From Silene latifolia (Eukaryota > Streptophyta > Magnoliopsida > Caryophyllales > Caryophyllaceae), in assembly GCF_048544455.1 (NCBI RefSeq), contig NC_133536.1:31560152-31624151 (forward strand): a stretch of DNA of 64,000 nt, in the 5' to 3' direction. The notes under the pieces are model-generated. The model was not told the DNA's origin, did not search any database, and worked only from the letters and a program-made list of their open reading frames with translations. Both the position numbers and the translations under genes were made by a program. Position 1 is the stretch's first letter; each line of letters starts with the position of its first letter. Below are positions 12,330 to 24,216 of the stretch, in pieces.

Positions 12330-12555
12330 ATAACATTTTAAGCGATTGGATATACAGAATAGTACATATTTAAGTAACGTGAATTTCAACAAGAGACGAC
12401 CCCAAATTCCGAATATAATTAATAGAAACGATATAGTTGGACGTACAGTGTAATACCAAACAAGTGAGGAAATTAACATACAATGAATGCAATGATTTAG
12501 CACCTGAATTTATTGAATTTATTTGTCATTATTAACATACAATGCTATAAAATGC

Positions 12556-15411
12556 TTACTTAGAGGTAACAACAAGTCCATCATTTCCAGCCAATACTGC
12601 ATACTTATCTTTCCTTGTCAATTGAGTACATTTATACCCCAACGCCTTACCAATCTCTGCTTGTACATAATTAGCAACCTCCAATCTTGACACACCACCG
12701 CCCTTACACGTCCGATTCTTAGGCAACTTATCAAGAAACTTCAAGTAATAGAAAGGCTTTGGATTCATCAAAACAATGAAAGGGTCCAAGGCCTTCATCC
12801 CTGTCGCAGTCGTCCCATAGAACATGCTAAATTTAGCTTCTACGGCTATTGGAATTATGTCATCACTAATTTCCGCAAATAATGGACTAAACCTTAGTAA
12901 ATACGGCTCCCTACAAGTAGTCCCTTCGGGGCAAACCACAAGGTCACCTTGACTCAATGCATTTTGCATTATGACCGCGTCTTTTGCCTTGTCACGTGTC
13001 AAGTTAAGCGTTTTGACCAGTAGAGAGATGGTCGCGGTTAACTTGCTTATACTATAAGTGACCGCTGAGAGACGTGTTTGAAGGGTTAGTGATAGGTACA
13101 CCGGGTCAAGCACAATCTTGTGATTGCATACAAAGATAACTCCTTTTGATTTTCCGGGTTTTGAATTTGTGGTGAGAATATGAGGAGGATTATTTGATGA
13201 AATGTAGGTTAGTCCGGTGAAGGCTAGCACCGGTGTCGATACTTTATAAGGTAATAGAGTGCCAACTAGAATTCTTGTTAGGGAAAGGATGATCCCAAAT
13301 GGTAACCATATGAACATGATTAAGGTAGCAAGTGGCGTGGGTTCGAATGCTAGCCTACCATCATGGAATATTAAGGGTTTTGGGTATTTGTCCTTTGGGA
13401 GACTTGTCCATTTCTTGTCTTCCTTGCTCATCAAATAAATGTCCTATAAAACATCAAATTTACGGGTTAATTAGCGTATTTCCTTTCATTCACCGAAATA
13501 ATCATACCATTAAGTAAATATATGTAATGGACAAAGTACCAAATATATAGTGGCAAAGATCAGCCTTTAAATCCAGGATGATCATAACGTCACTCGAAAA
13601 TATACTCTGTCACTCAATATACATCTTAGAAAAGTTAAGACCGAGTGGCAAAGTACATATCATTTTTGACCTTATCATTCCCCTAAAATAAATGTCAACT
13701 AGCTTAGTTTTCAAATTCATAAGGATAATGCTCTTAATATGGGTTCGAATCAGCTTGTACTAAACTCGTCTTTTTGACTCCCTCTATACCAAAACATTAC
13801 TAATTCTAAAAACTAATTTAAAGCTTGAGGCTTGTTTAGATTTCACATGTTTGTAATTGGGGTTAAGAAAAATTTAGAAATAATAATAGTGACAAATGGG
13901 GAGAGGGAAATGAGAGAGGATAATAATTATCTTTATCCCACTTAAGCATTGTGTTACCTCTCACAAGTATAGTTTTAGTTGTTTTTTTTTTTGGGTAATG
14001 CTCATTCATGTACGCATTTTACTCTATCAAGTACGCATTTTACAATTTTACCCTTTTTATTCTTTCAATCCATCTTTTCCCCTATTGCTTTTACTCCAAC
14101 AAAACTCAATTGCCTCTTCCATTTCCCTTCAAACATTATTCAACCATGATAATTTGTGAAATTATTTATGAATCATTAAGCAGACTAAAATCATACTCTG
14201 ATAATTTTTCAGATGACATGAAATAGGGGAGCAAATTGGAAATAAAAGGTTATGAACATAATCCGTAAATCAAGAGAAAAAGAAGATTCTAATGTACAAT
14301 TGTACATAATTCAAATCAATTATAATTACCCAAATGCAGTAACCAATTTGATTAATGTAATGTTGTATTGATTAACTAATGCCCGGACAATTCCGTGTCA
14401 TTAATCGTACTTTGGATCTAATACTAATTAAAAATTTGAAAACCCTAATTAAAGACAAAAGTCATTAAATCAAAGTAATTTCCAAAAATTAATGTAATTC
14501 TATTGATAAATTGAAGTAATTACTTGTTGGTTATGAGAAATTAAGATACATAATTGAAGAATTTGAGAGAAATTTAATTAGGTTTGATGAGAAAAAGAAC
14601 AAAGAACGGTAAGGAGTTGAAGGGCAGTGTTTGGAAACAAAATGAAAAAATGTACACAACAGAGTAAAAGTTGTACATGAAAGAGTAACTACGTTTTTTT
14701 TTTTGCGCATAAAATTATTAAGAGGTCAGGGTTCGATTATTGTAGGAACAACTTACTTCCCTTTTGTAAAACGAAAAATATAATTGAAGTTAAGCGCGTT
14801 ACCTTACAATACCTAAAAGGCCATTTATTGAATGAAGTGCTTTCACCACCAATCCCTACAACATGATGTTCCATATTGGCAACAAAACCTTTAGGCAAAA
14901 CCTCTTGTTGACTCTTGACCAACCCAATGTAATACCCACCAAACTCCAAAAGTTCACTCCCAATTATGTGTTCAATTCCCAAGTACTCTCTAAGATACCC
15001 TTCAACCATAACTCTTGGCAATCTACTAATTGCCACCTTCTTACCAAACTTCATTACCATTTCAAACCCTTCTTCACCAACATTTTCCAAGAACAACTTT
15101 GGCAAGCAATTCATTCCTAGTCTAAATGTTTCGGCTTTGATACCGAAAAAGCAAAGGAAAACCATGGCTTTTAACATCATTTCTTCCCCTAGTAATCGAA
15201 TCATCGGGTAGGTTACGAGCAAGATTAAAGCTCTTAGTAGCCCTCCGGCTTCGAAAGCCACCAACATGAAGTAAGGAAACATTGAAGATGATTTTAATAA
15301 AGCTTGTTCGACATCGAAAACCAATGTGGATTTTCTTAACACTTTATCTTGTACTTGGCTTAGAGATGCATACTTATGATAACCTTGTGGAAGTTTGTGT
15401 TTAGTTACCAT
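12556..15411 (-). CDS. GPAT: Glycerol-3-phosphate acyltransferase (plant GPAT family, 2 exons)
   Basis: Exon 1 is 15411-14803 and exon 2 is 13443-12556 on the minus strand, giving about 498 residues, the usual plant GPAT length. The GT-AG intron (13444-14802) joins YCK to DIYLMSKEDKKW in frame, as in relatives. Exon 1 holds the N-terminal HAD-like domain and hydrophobic spans; exon 2 holds the acyltransferase with NHKIVLDP (block I, NHxxxxD), CPEGTTCREPYLLRF (block III) and IPIAVEAKFSMFYGTTATG. These ER enzymes move acyl groups from acyl-CoA to glycerol-3-phosphate, often at sn-2, to feed cutin, suberin or symbiotic lipid synthesis. The HAD motif reads VFDVEQALL rather than DxDGTLL, so sn-2 phosphatase activity is probably lost, as in some GPAT clades. 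The product would then be lysophosphatidic acid rather than monoacylglycerol; the exact subclade is uncertain. Confidence 0.92.
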
Positions 15412-16589
15412 AGCTTCACAAATTAAATCACAATACTTGGTTGTTGTTCTTCATATAGGAGCACTTGAGAATGAAGAAACTAACATATGGTTGAAATATA
15501 TAATTCTTGCTTGGAATAACCTATGATCATCCTTTAAACACGATCGAGGAAGAGGAATAATGTAGAATTTCATTGATTAATGACATAGTAAGCCTTATTA
15601 TGTTGAAAAATGTTTCATTTTAATGTCATTGTTAGTCGATTTGTGTATCTTTTGTTCATTTCTACTATTTCCTTCATATTTCAATGTTAAACGGTTTTAA
15701 TAGGAACTACCGAGCATTCAGCATTTCAATGACATAACAGAATTGTATAAGTTATCTTTTGGACTTAATTTCGGTTCAATTTAGCTTCATTAAGTTTAAT
15801 TCAGCTTTATTCAGTTCAGTTCAGTTCAGCTCATTTTTTCATAACGCTTATTTCAGTTCAATTCAGTGCACTTCCATTAATAAAATTCAGTTCAGCTCTT
15901 TTCATTAAAAAAAACATAACCTTAATTTGGTACACATAAAAGGAAGTCATAGCTCGTAATGTCGTAATAACCTCATTACTCTCTTTGGCTTAACTTTATT
16001 AACTTTTTACCAAGAATACAAAAAATACAAAAATTGGACAAAGAGTATACGGAGTAATATTTTACACAAAATATAAATCTTACCCTAATTTTATTGGTCT
16101 ATACAGATTATGTTTATTCATCTATCTTAATATGTAACCTAGTGATTAAATATGAGATATACTCCGTATATTACCTTTCAACTTTTTTAACACTAAAAAA
16201 ACAGTCTGAATTATCTGTCTTATTTTAGTGTCGTCTCATCATCTTGTATCTCATTGCCTTAATATTCTGACACCTCATCCTAAGATAATACCTACATACT
16301 TATTTTTAATATTTATTACTTATCAACTTATGTATACAATGGAGAGACGGTGGAACACAAGATGGGATACGAAAATGAGACAGATAATCCGCACTGCTAA
16401 GAAAGGGGTGACGATGGTATTTCATGATTTTCAATCTCATATTTTAAGATTTTGACCCACTAACAACAATATTCATACACATTAATTATGAAGGTTTCAA
16501 AGTAGCACCAAAAATATTAGGATTGTTTTCGAAAGAGCTCGAACCTGAGACCCCGAAAATCCTGACTCCACCCTTGGCGAAAACCCTCT
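15412..16589. other. Intergenic region between GPAT and small membrane protein gene
   Basis: It holds the GPAT upstream region on its left side. Bases about 15760-15910 are a degenerate tandem array of TTCAG / TTCAATT words. The rest is AT-rich with short CGGAGTA fragments that are probably old Stowaway remains. An inverted pair, AATCCTGACTCC near 16558 and its complement near 16931, may be the ends of a small repeat that includes the next leader exon. No gene is seen. Confidence 0.4.
15760..15910. repeat. Degenerate TTCAG-rich tandem repeat
   Basis: Short units of TTCAGTTCAG and TTCAATTCAG recur across about 150 bp upstream of GPAT. It is a simple-sequence-like array with no coding sense. 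Confidence 0.5.
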
Positions 16590-16674
16590 CATTTCCAATG
16601 GAACACTGAAAACCAGTAGGAAATTGGAATTGAATCAAAAGCATCAAGAAACAACAGCCTTAAGGTTCTTTCAG

Positions 16675-18405
16675 GTAATTACTGTTTTCCCCCTTTTCAT
16701 TTTCCTGATTCTAATCCACTCTATCATTGATTTTACCTAGAAGATCAAAACACGGATGCAATAATTTGATACCCTCTTCCCTTTTCTATCTTCTCATTAT
16801 TTACAGTATATATGAATGTTATGTCATGTAAAATTGGTTAATTGGGTTAATTAGTTAGTTGTTGGATGTCTAGTTCCAATTTTGTTGGTGAGGTTTTAGT
16901 TATTGTTGGATTTAATGGTACTTAGTGGCGGAGTCAGGATTTTCTAGGGGAGCGAACTACTAATGTTGTTGTCTTGAAGCATAGAATTGAACATATGAGA
17001 TTGTATGAAAAGATTTTTGAGAAGAGTAAAGGAGATTATGGTTTTGGATATGATCAACCCGGGTTTCAAAATTTAGGGTTGTAGAATTTATAATTATAAC
17101 AATTGGACACTCTTTAGTGTAGTTAAAGGAATGCTATCATAGTTGTTTGAATGGGTACAGACTACGGAGTTAAAGGAATATTTGGGTCGTGTAATTGAGG
17201 CTAAGAAGCTTGATATTTGGGTTTGAGTTTTCTGCCTAGTTTGAAGTTTGAAGTGTAATTAAAGCTGTTATTATCGGGATGGAATGGAGTGTGATGAGTT
17301 TCTTTAGATTGCGAGCTTGTTAGTTGCGTGGGTGGTACAGGAGGACTCCGTTTACTATTTGATGGACATGTAGAATTTATTCGGAAATTGTAACTATGCT
17401 CCTAGGGTAACTCGCTGCGTTGATGGCATTTCTGGAGCAGACAACTGGCAATTAACTGAGAACTAGATGTATTATTGTGATAGCAGGGATATGTTAATCA
17501 AGGATGGTGTGGCTTTGCATTCTTGAAATGTAGTACAGTTATAAAGGGATTGTCAGTATCATATCGATAAAGCGTAGCTTGGTGCCTTTGCCAACCTGAG
17601 CCTTTATTCAGCTTAGACCAAAACCCGTAGGCAAGTGCAGTTCCTTTTTTATCTACTCAATGAAGATGCAAAGTCCAATTAGACATGGATACAAGAAGTT
17701 TGGGGCTACACAACTCAACTTTTAATCAGCTTGTAATGTATTCAAGAATTTTGAGGAACCACGACTTAACTTCCAGGGTAGGGTTTTTAGAAGAATTGTT
17801 GAGGGCTACGGCCAACCTTGCGCTGCATTAAGAAATTCTGCTGCCAGATTTTTCGTATACCTGAATCATGGTTGACCCTTAATAATGAAGTTGAGCAAGA
17901 TGTCTGATGTCTCAAGTAATTGAAGACTCGATAGCTCTCATGCTGTTACCAGAAACCAGTCCTTCAGTCCTGCCACGTCTTTTCTGATTTGAGGATGGGT
18001 CTTTTTTATCTAGTTGTGTAGGAACTCTTAGCAACTAAGAATGCATATCGTCTTTCACACAAAGAGATGGGCTGTAGACGAGGAGCGCGCATTTGCATAT
18101 CTCATATCGAATTGATTGCTGTATCGTGATATAGATTGTTGTATTGGAAACTGGTATGTTAGACAATAGGAAAGAAAGGATATACTCTTCATTTCTCAAT
18201 CGTATCTATGTTGTCCCCATTTGACTTTGATAGTCAAACAATGTCCCTTGCTCAACTTTGACCTACATTTCACAGTAATCCTTGCAGAATAGTTACACAA
18301 AGAGAGAGGCGTTTTAGACTGGTGACTTTTGACGATGAAAGTTGAAGAGTGACTTATTTTTATGCAAGGCGTAAGCAATTTATGCGTCCTCTTTCTTTTT
18401 CACAG
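16675..18405 (+). other. Putative 5' UTR intron of the small membrane protein gene
   Basis: The stretch runs from GTAATTACTG to a TTTCTTTTTCACAG acceptor. It has no ORF of note, and the sequence is T- and AG-rich without recognisable repeats. It could instead be plain intergenic DNA if the leader exon is wrong. Confidence 0.4.
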
Positions 18406-18463
18406 AACTCTTCAGGTCTTACCTTTCTTCTCCATATATATCTTGGTGTACTCCTTTAAACCG

Positions 18464-18771
18464 ATGTCCCGAAGGCGCAATGCTATTGTAGCTGCAGGAT
18501 TACTAGCTTTTGCTTCTGCTGGTTTAGCATTTCCTTTCTATATGGCGTAAGTAAACTCCAATGAGTAATTTAACCAGTTTATTTTCGTTATAGCTTCTTT
18601 AAAGTCTAAAACTGATTTTGATGCCCTGTTTCCTCCAGCACATCGGCAAAGAAGCAGCCTGTGATCGACTCATCAAAGCCATTGCCACCTCAGGCAACTT
18701 TCCGAGGACCATATATTAACACTGGTTCACGTGACATTGGGCCTGACCATCGGACTTGCCCAAAGAAATGA
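18464..18771 (+). CDS. Small single-pass membrane protein, function unknown (2 coding exons)
   Basis: Coding exons are 18464-18546 and 18639-18771, giving 71 residues; the GT-AG intron keeps frame and ends in a good pyrimidine-rich acceptor. The protein starts MSRRRNAIVAAG, has one hydrophobic span (about residues 8-27), then a short soluble tail ending RTCPKK. A basic N-terminus before the span would suit an organelle or endomembrane protein. I believe similar short proteins exist in other plants, but I cannot name a function. A likely non-coding leader exon ends at 16674 (CAG before GTAATT), and an acceptor at 18405 would restart the leader 58 bp before the ATG, leaving an intron of about 1.7 kb. 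Codon sense and clean splicing support a real gene. Confidence 0.7.
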
Positions 18772-19290
18772 TTGAATCTTGTTTTAGCTTCTTGTTTTAC
18801 CGTGTTTTCTCTTCTTACAATCTTGCCTGAGCTCCTCGCATTGTCGACTTTTTTTTACGGACATGGGTTTCAGAAAAGAAAATGTTTCATAATCTGTCCG
18901 AATATGTGTAGAGTCATATTGAGATAATTCATAATGGAAAATGCAGATTATTGGATTTGTGTACTGATGTGTTGCATTCAGTACAGACCTATGTTTATTT
19001 GTGTTTTTGCTTCTGAATGTGTATGAATAAACCATCCTCTCAGGTAATCGTTGTAGCCAGTTCCTTTCACATACCGTCTTGCCTTTGACGGTCACAAGCT
19101 TGTATTACATTGTAGTAAATGGTAGGTAAGGGGCGAATTCTAGAGAAGGAAAATTTTGCCACCAAGTCCAAATGACTACAACAATTAAAGAAAGTTGGGT
19201 TTTGGGTTTGACTTTGAAATAAGCTAAATCATTAATAACGGCAAAGGCGAGATTAAAACTATGAACGAGTAAAATGAAGTTCAGCTAGTC
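18772..19290. other. 3' flank of small membrane protein gene
   Basis: This should contain its 3' UTR. I see no further feature. Confidence 0.35.
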
Positions 19291-19450
19291 TTGCTATAGA
19301 CGGATATATTTGTCTATAAAAAAGACGGTCAAATAAACAAAGTTACGACATTCCCCCTCCACCACCAACTTGTTGCTTGTCCTATTAGGAATGTGGTATC
19401 GTATTTGACCCATCTTTATTTATAAACGGATATGTGCCGTCTATAATGAG
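19291..19450. mobile_element. Short inverted-repeat element
   Basis: The left end TTGCTATAGACGGATAT and the right end, read on the other strand as CATTATAGACGGCACATAT, pair over about 45 bp with TATAAA and GTCAAATA words inside. No clear target duplication is seen, so the superfamily is open. Confidence 0.35.
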
Positions 19451-19555
19451 ATTTTGTGAATGAAATTTTAATTAAGAATGTAACAAATGTTGGTATAATC
19501 TCATCCCTCCATCACCAACCACAAGTCCACAAGTGAGATGAACCACAAATCAATA

Positions 19556-19750
19556 CTCCCTCCGTTTTATATGTCATTTTAGAGAAGCAAAATTTTGTTT
19601 TTATAGTCGTTTTGCATTTGATTGGTGTAAAAAGTTTATTTTCCTATTTCCAAAGGTCAATAGCTATATCTAAGTTGTAGTAATTTAACTTTTCCCGTCT
19701 TTCTTAATTCATGTGTATGCGAACCGACTTATAGTATGGAACAAATGGAG
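19556..19750. mobile_element. Stowaway-like MITE
   Basis: The 195-bp segment starts CTCCCTCCGTTTTATATG and ends in a diverged complement, with TA on both sides (19554-19555 and 19751-19752). Confidence 0.6.
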
Positions 19751-20399
19751 TATAACCAATGTTTACTCCCCCTAATCCAAATCACAAATTCTCATTGAAG
19801 ACATGACATATCCGTCACAAGCTGAAGACGGATACCATTTTACCTCACAATGTACCCACTTTTTCTCTCTCTGCAACACTATTCATGTGGTCCCCTTTCT
19901 TCACTAACCCATTTTGTTACCATTTTATCTCACAAAATATCCGTCACAAATGGTAACCCGTCACAAGGGAGACCAATTGAATCCAAATAGATTCAAAATT
20001 TCCCCAACAAGTAACCTAACAATGGTTCGACACATATTAGACTGCCCAATACATTAAACAACCCACTGAAAACAAGATGAGTTAACCTAATGTAAGCTAA
20101 GCTCAATAAACAAGGGATTATGGGGGAAATGTTAGCAATTAATACAAACAACTAACACTTAATTACACAATAAGTCCGACCCTATTCCAAGCCAAGAAAT
20201 TCAACATAGAAGATATGGGGAGATAAGGGGAAGGGATTTTGAATTAAGTAAATAGTTTAACTCGAACTATTTGAAAAAATGACTTTACGGACCAAAACTT
20301 GAGATTATCTAGGTATAAGATGTAAGGTGGGGTTATTTTCTCTAGACACATTAAATATTGGATTCGAACATTGAACCTATTGTCGAACAATACCTTCGT
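19751..20399. other. Intergenic region
   Basis: AT-rich, with a short inverted pair of CCGTCACAAG words (about 19812 and 19950). No gene is seen. Confidence 0.35.
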
Positions 20400-20785
20400 A
20401 TTGTTGGACTGTTAAACTCGTTAGCAACAACTTGAGATTTATTGTCCATATGGACAATGCACCGTGTGTGAAGATTATTCTTGAAGAACAACTCGTTAGC
20501 AACAACTTGAGATTTATTGTCCATGGCTGTCAGGAATTAATTCGGGAAGCACGTTGGACCGTTAAACTGGATCATACTTACTAAGAGGCAAACAAAGTAG
20601 CGGATTTATCGGCCAATCGAGGAGTGAATTCAAGTACCATTCCTACATATCTTGATAACTCGTTCTATGAATTACGTACTATCCTTAGGGAGAATATTTT
20701 TGGGGTGGCTATTCCCCGTGTAATAGCTAGTAGTTAATTTCTTTTCGGGGCTTCGCCCCTCATTTGTACCCAAAAAAAAAATACC
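20400..20785 (+). mobile_element. 5'-truncated LINE (L1-type) 3' end
   Basis: Conceptual translation of about 20520-20730 gives REARWTVKLDHTY, EANKVADLSANRG and YELRTILRENIFGVAIPR, the C-terminal part of the RNase H domain common in plant L1-type LINEs. It is followed by a GGGGCTTCGCCCC hairpin and an A-run at 20770-20780. One stop interrupts the reading between HTY and EANKV, and the 5' part is missing, as usual for dead-on-arrival LINE copies. A 34-bp block beginning ACTCGTTAGCAAC is repeated about 70 bp apart (about 20417 and 20487). Confidence 0.7.
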
Positions 20786-20903
20786 TTCATATTAACCATT
20801 ACATTGAGACATCTTCAAATAGTACTCCCTCTTATTTTATGGAATAGCAACATTTGATTTTGGTACAATTATATCTTTTTGGGTATAACGCGGTTGTACA
20901 ATA

Positions 20904-21160
20904 CTTCCTCCCATCCAGACCAAAGGTTACAGTTGCTTTATCACACTTGTCGAGGCACGTTTTGTAACGTGTATATCTTTAGTTACACATTATTAAAAAT
21001 TATAAAAATTTGATATTCTTATAGCATTCATGACGATAAATCAAACAAGATCACACATGACTATATTTTGTCTTATAGATTAAGAATAATATCAAAGATT
21101 CCCTACGACCATGAATAGTGCCAAAAAACAACTGTAACCTTTGGTCTGGATGGGAGGAAG
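20904..21160. mobile_element. Stowaway-like MITE with perfect 32-bp TIR
   Basis: Positions 20904-20935 and 21129-21160 are exact reverse complements over 32 bp (outer end CTTCCTCCCATCCAGACC). TA flanks both sides (20902-20903 and 21161-21162). Arms without a single change suggest recent movement. There is no ORF. Confidence 0.82.
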
Positions 21161-21162
21161 TA

Positions 21163-21770
21163 TTAAGGTTGTGACTTGTGATAGAGGGTAAGCTTGTGAT
21201 AAAGAGACTGTTGAGTTCACCCAAAAGTAATTATATTGACACATAAAAATATCACTAAAATAGAAATGTAGCAAGTAATTAACAATTCCACTAAGGAAAA
21301 TACCCAAAATAAGAAAACTGATGCAATTACAAAAAATATATGGAAATGCAAAGCAACAGATAAAAGTTTTGTAAAGAAAACACGCTATACTAAATAGGGT
21401 GTTCTCCACAAAAGTAATTTTACTAAATAACTTCTCCTCGATCCCATTTCACTGCTTATTTATCTTATTTAGTATTTCATTCGTCTCAATCATTTATTTG
21501 ACTTTTCTATTTGTTGTGAGAAGTATTTTAATCAAACCCAAACAAATGTTGAGACGGACGGAGATTATTAAATAAAAAAAAACAAATTACCCCAAAACTG
21601 TGAAAATGGAAAATAATTTCCATAATTTAAATTAATAATAGGACCATAAATAAATAAAAATAAAAATAAAAAAAAAAACATAAAAAACGAGATTCAAGTA
21701 TCAACATTTGTTCCACTTTTCATTCTCATAGATTAGACTAGAAGACCAGAACTGCAGTCCGCCCACCTTT
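21163..21770. other. Intergenic region upstream of PP5
   Basis: AT-rich with A-runs near 21580 and 21665. A degraded Stowaway-like segment (about 21475-21570, ending GACGGACGGAG) is possible. The PP5 leader probably starts near its right end. Confidence 0.35.
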
Positions 21771-24216
21771 TACCTTTTTGTGCATACAACAACTTACAAT
21801 TAGGGTTTTTTTTCCCTCTAAATCTCTCTTTCTCCATTGATTTCCAGGTACTTCAAGCTTTCACCTTTATCTCTCCTTTTCACTTCTAATTTATTATATT
21901 TGATGCCCTTGTTTAATTCAATTCAAAATGTTTCAATCTTTTATTGTTTGTGTTTAATTAGCTGAGGTTTATTGTATTAGTTGACTTTTTATTGATGGGT
22001 TTAATTTTGATTTAGATGGTAAATGATTAATTCGTCTTTTTTTGATGTTTAAACATTAAAAATTGAGTAATTTGCGATTATTCTATTAGATAATGTTGTA
22101 TAAGAACCTGTGGTGGGAGCTCAGTTCTAGTGCGTAACAATGATTATCAGTAATTTGATGCGATACATTGGGGGCGGCTTTGTTGTATTGATTATTGTAG
22201 GTCAGGGCCGGGGTTTAAAGTTAAGAAGACAAAATCTTGAGTGTAGTAGGCGCAAGGTGAGCTCGGTCTCCAGCAATTTTTAGTTTTTGCATGTGATACG
22301 CGAATATTAGGTTTTCTAGCTTGACCGGATTGAAGACGGAGGTGCTTTTGCACATAAGTATTTAGATGGACGCGGTTATGATCAAGGGCTTGCTTGGGAT
22401 GTGAGTAATTATTAAGGGAGTAATGAGAGCTAAACCAAGAAGAAATGGGATGAAACTGGTGGTTGTGTAGGGTGGAAAGAGGAGGTGAGGGAGGAATTAT
22501 TACCCCTATATGGAGGTAATGCATTACTTGGGGGGAGAAGTAGGTAACACGTACTCCCTTAATGGAGGGATTATTACACTACATTTACCCATTTTTATCC
22601 ATTTCTATCACCCCCATCCCTTCCCTCCATTTTTTAGTTCATTGTAGCTCTATTACCCCCTCAGCCCCAATTAGTAATCTAAGTGATGAAAAAGTAATAT
22701 TTGGGTTTTTATGTTCTTTGCGGGCAATCAGGCAATGTAGCTAGGCTTGGTGCTCGTTTCTCACTTGCAGCCAGTGTGGAGATGTGCGATTGTGTGTGGT
22801 GAGATGAAAAACGGAAAATCTTCCACTTAAAGTTAACTTCTTTGACATCAGTGTATCTTTTCTGGCACTACACCTGTAATGTAGTTCTTGGTAATGATGG
22901 AAACGACTTCATTCTGCTGTTGCTATCCCTTATACTTCTTTCGCTGGAGAAGCATCCTTTTTCAACCCTTTTTCTGTTTATATATTATTTTTTTTATCAA
23001 TCTCTCACGTGGGTGTAAACTAGAATGGGATGTAAGAACTCTTCTCCTGCATCAATCATTGAGACTTAACTTTCCTAAATACAAAGTTTTTTGGTGTGTT
23101 TATGCACCCTCACTCTCCCCTCTCTTCACGTATGCGCTGAGAGTTGCAGGGACTTATATTTTTGTTGCCTTTTTTTTGGGTGACAAGGTCATAGCTTTGT
23201 CAATGAAGTTCGGGGATTTGTTTTTTTTATCGTCAAAGTTAAGGGATTTGAATCTGCAACAGAAATAATGTTTAGAAACTAGTATGTAAAGTTGTAGACT
23301 ATTCAGTTTAAACACGACAATGCTTTAGAGGTTTTGGTACGTTTTGGGAACTAAGTACTGTGCAACACCATTTCCTAGTGACTCTAATAGTCTAATGTGA
23401 TTCAAGAACGAAGATTGTGATTTGTGAGATGCATACACCCTTTATCCAAATTTCAATAAACTCGATTTGTGTAGACCCTTTATGAGAATATGTAACTGAT
23501 ATTTTCTATTTCATAATTAACGCTAAGCACGGATAATTTTAATGTTCTGTTTCGATTTTACCTGGATACTTTCAAGGCTAATAGTTGATTGATATGGCAA
23601 AATATAGACTTACGCAGATGCAACAATTTCCAAAGGGCTACAAAAATTGCCTGATATTGATCCTATATATGTGCATAGTTTATTACCTAAGGGGTTTAGA
23701 TAATCCTTGAGCAGCAATCAGTAACGGATTGGTCGTGTTTGAAATTGAATTTTGAGTAATGATTACTAATTACCCTTTAAAACTTAGAGGTAGCATGACA
23801 GCTCCTGTAGTCACAAAGTGACAAAGTGAGGAGTAACTTCTATTGGGAGGGGTTGGGTGTTGGGGAGCAACACAAGTATGGTTTCTAGATAAGACTGATT
23901 TATTTGAATTGATATGCTGGCTATTTTGAACCATTTGCATTAGTGTTTGCTTCATAGTAATTTCTAGGTTTTTTAGGGTGTTGCTTAATATTTGAATAGT
24001 ATCTGCATTGTCGGTTGTGATTCCGAATAGATACGTTTCGTATTATCCCTTTCTGAATGCATTATAATATGCTTAAATGCTGTTCTTTATATTCATTTTC
24101 AGCTTTTAACTTGTTCTGTTCATATTGGCAGTGATATTTGGAAATACTTATGGAACCCTGTACCTGAAAGACCGTAAGTCCATAACTCCTGCTTTTACTG
24201 CTATTATACACCCACC
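21771..24216 (+). other. PP5: Putative PP5 leader exon and 5' UTR introns
   Basis: A CT-rich leader (CTCTCTTTCTCCATTG) ends in CAG before GTACTTCAAG at 21848, a good donor. A possible acceptor is TTGGCAG at 24131, 85 bp before the ATG. The stretch between has no real ORF; the open frames here are short and not protein-like. It includes an inverted-repeat element at about 22411-22668. Confidence 0.45.
22411..22668. mobile_element. Inverted-repeat element in PP5 5' region
   Basis: The left end GGGAGTAATGAGAGCTA and the right end, read on the other strand as GGGGGTAATAGAGCTA, pair imperfectly. Both arms are G-rich in the same sense when folded. No exact target duplication is seen, so this is a tentative MITE. 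Confidence 0.4.

Noticed and set aside
14008-14226. 72-residue plus-strand frame inside the GPAT intron
   Set aside because: AT-driven Phe/Tyr/Ser-rich translation without a motif.
22888-23268. 126-residue frame upstream of PP5
   Set aside because: Cys/Phe/Leu-rich translation typical of T-rich DNA, with no domain, within the probable 5' UTR intron.
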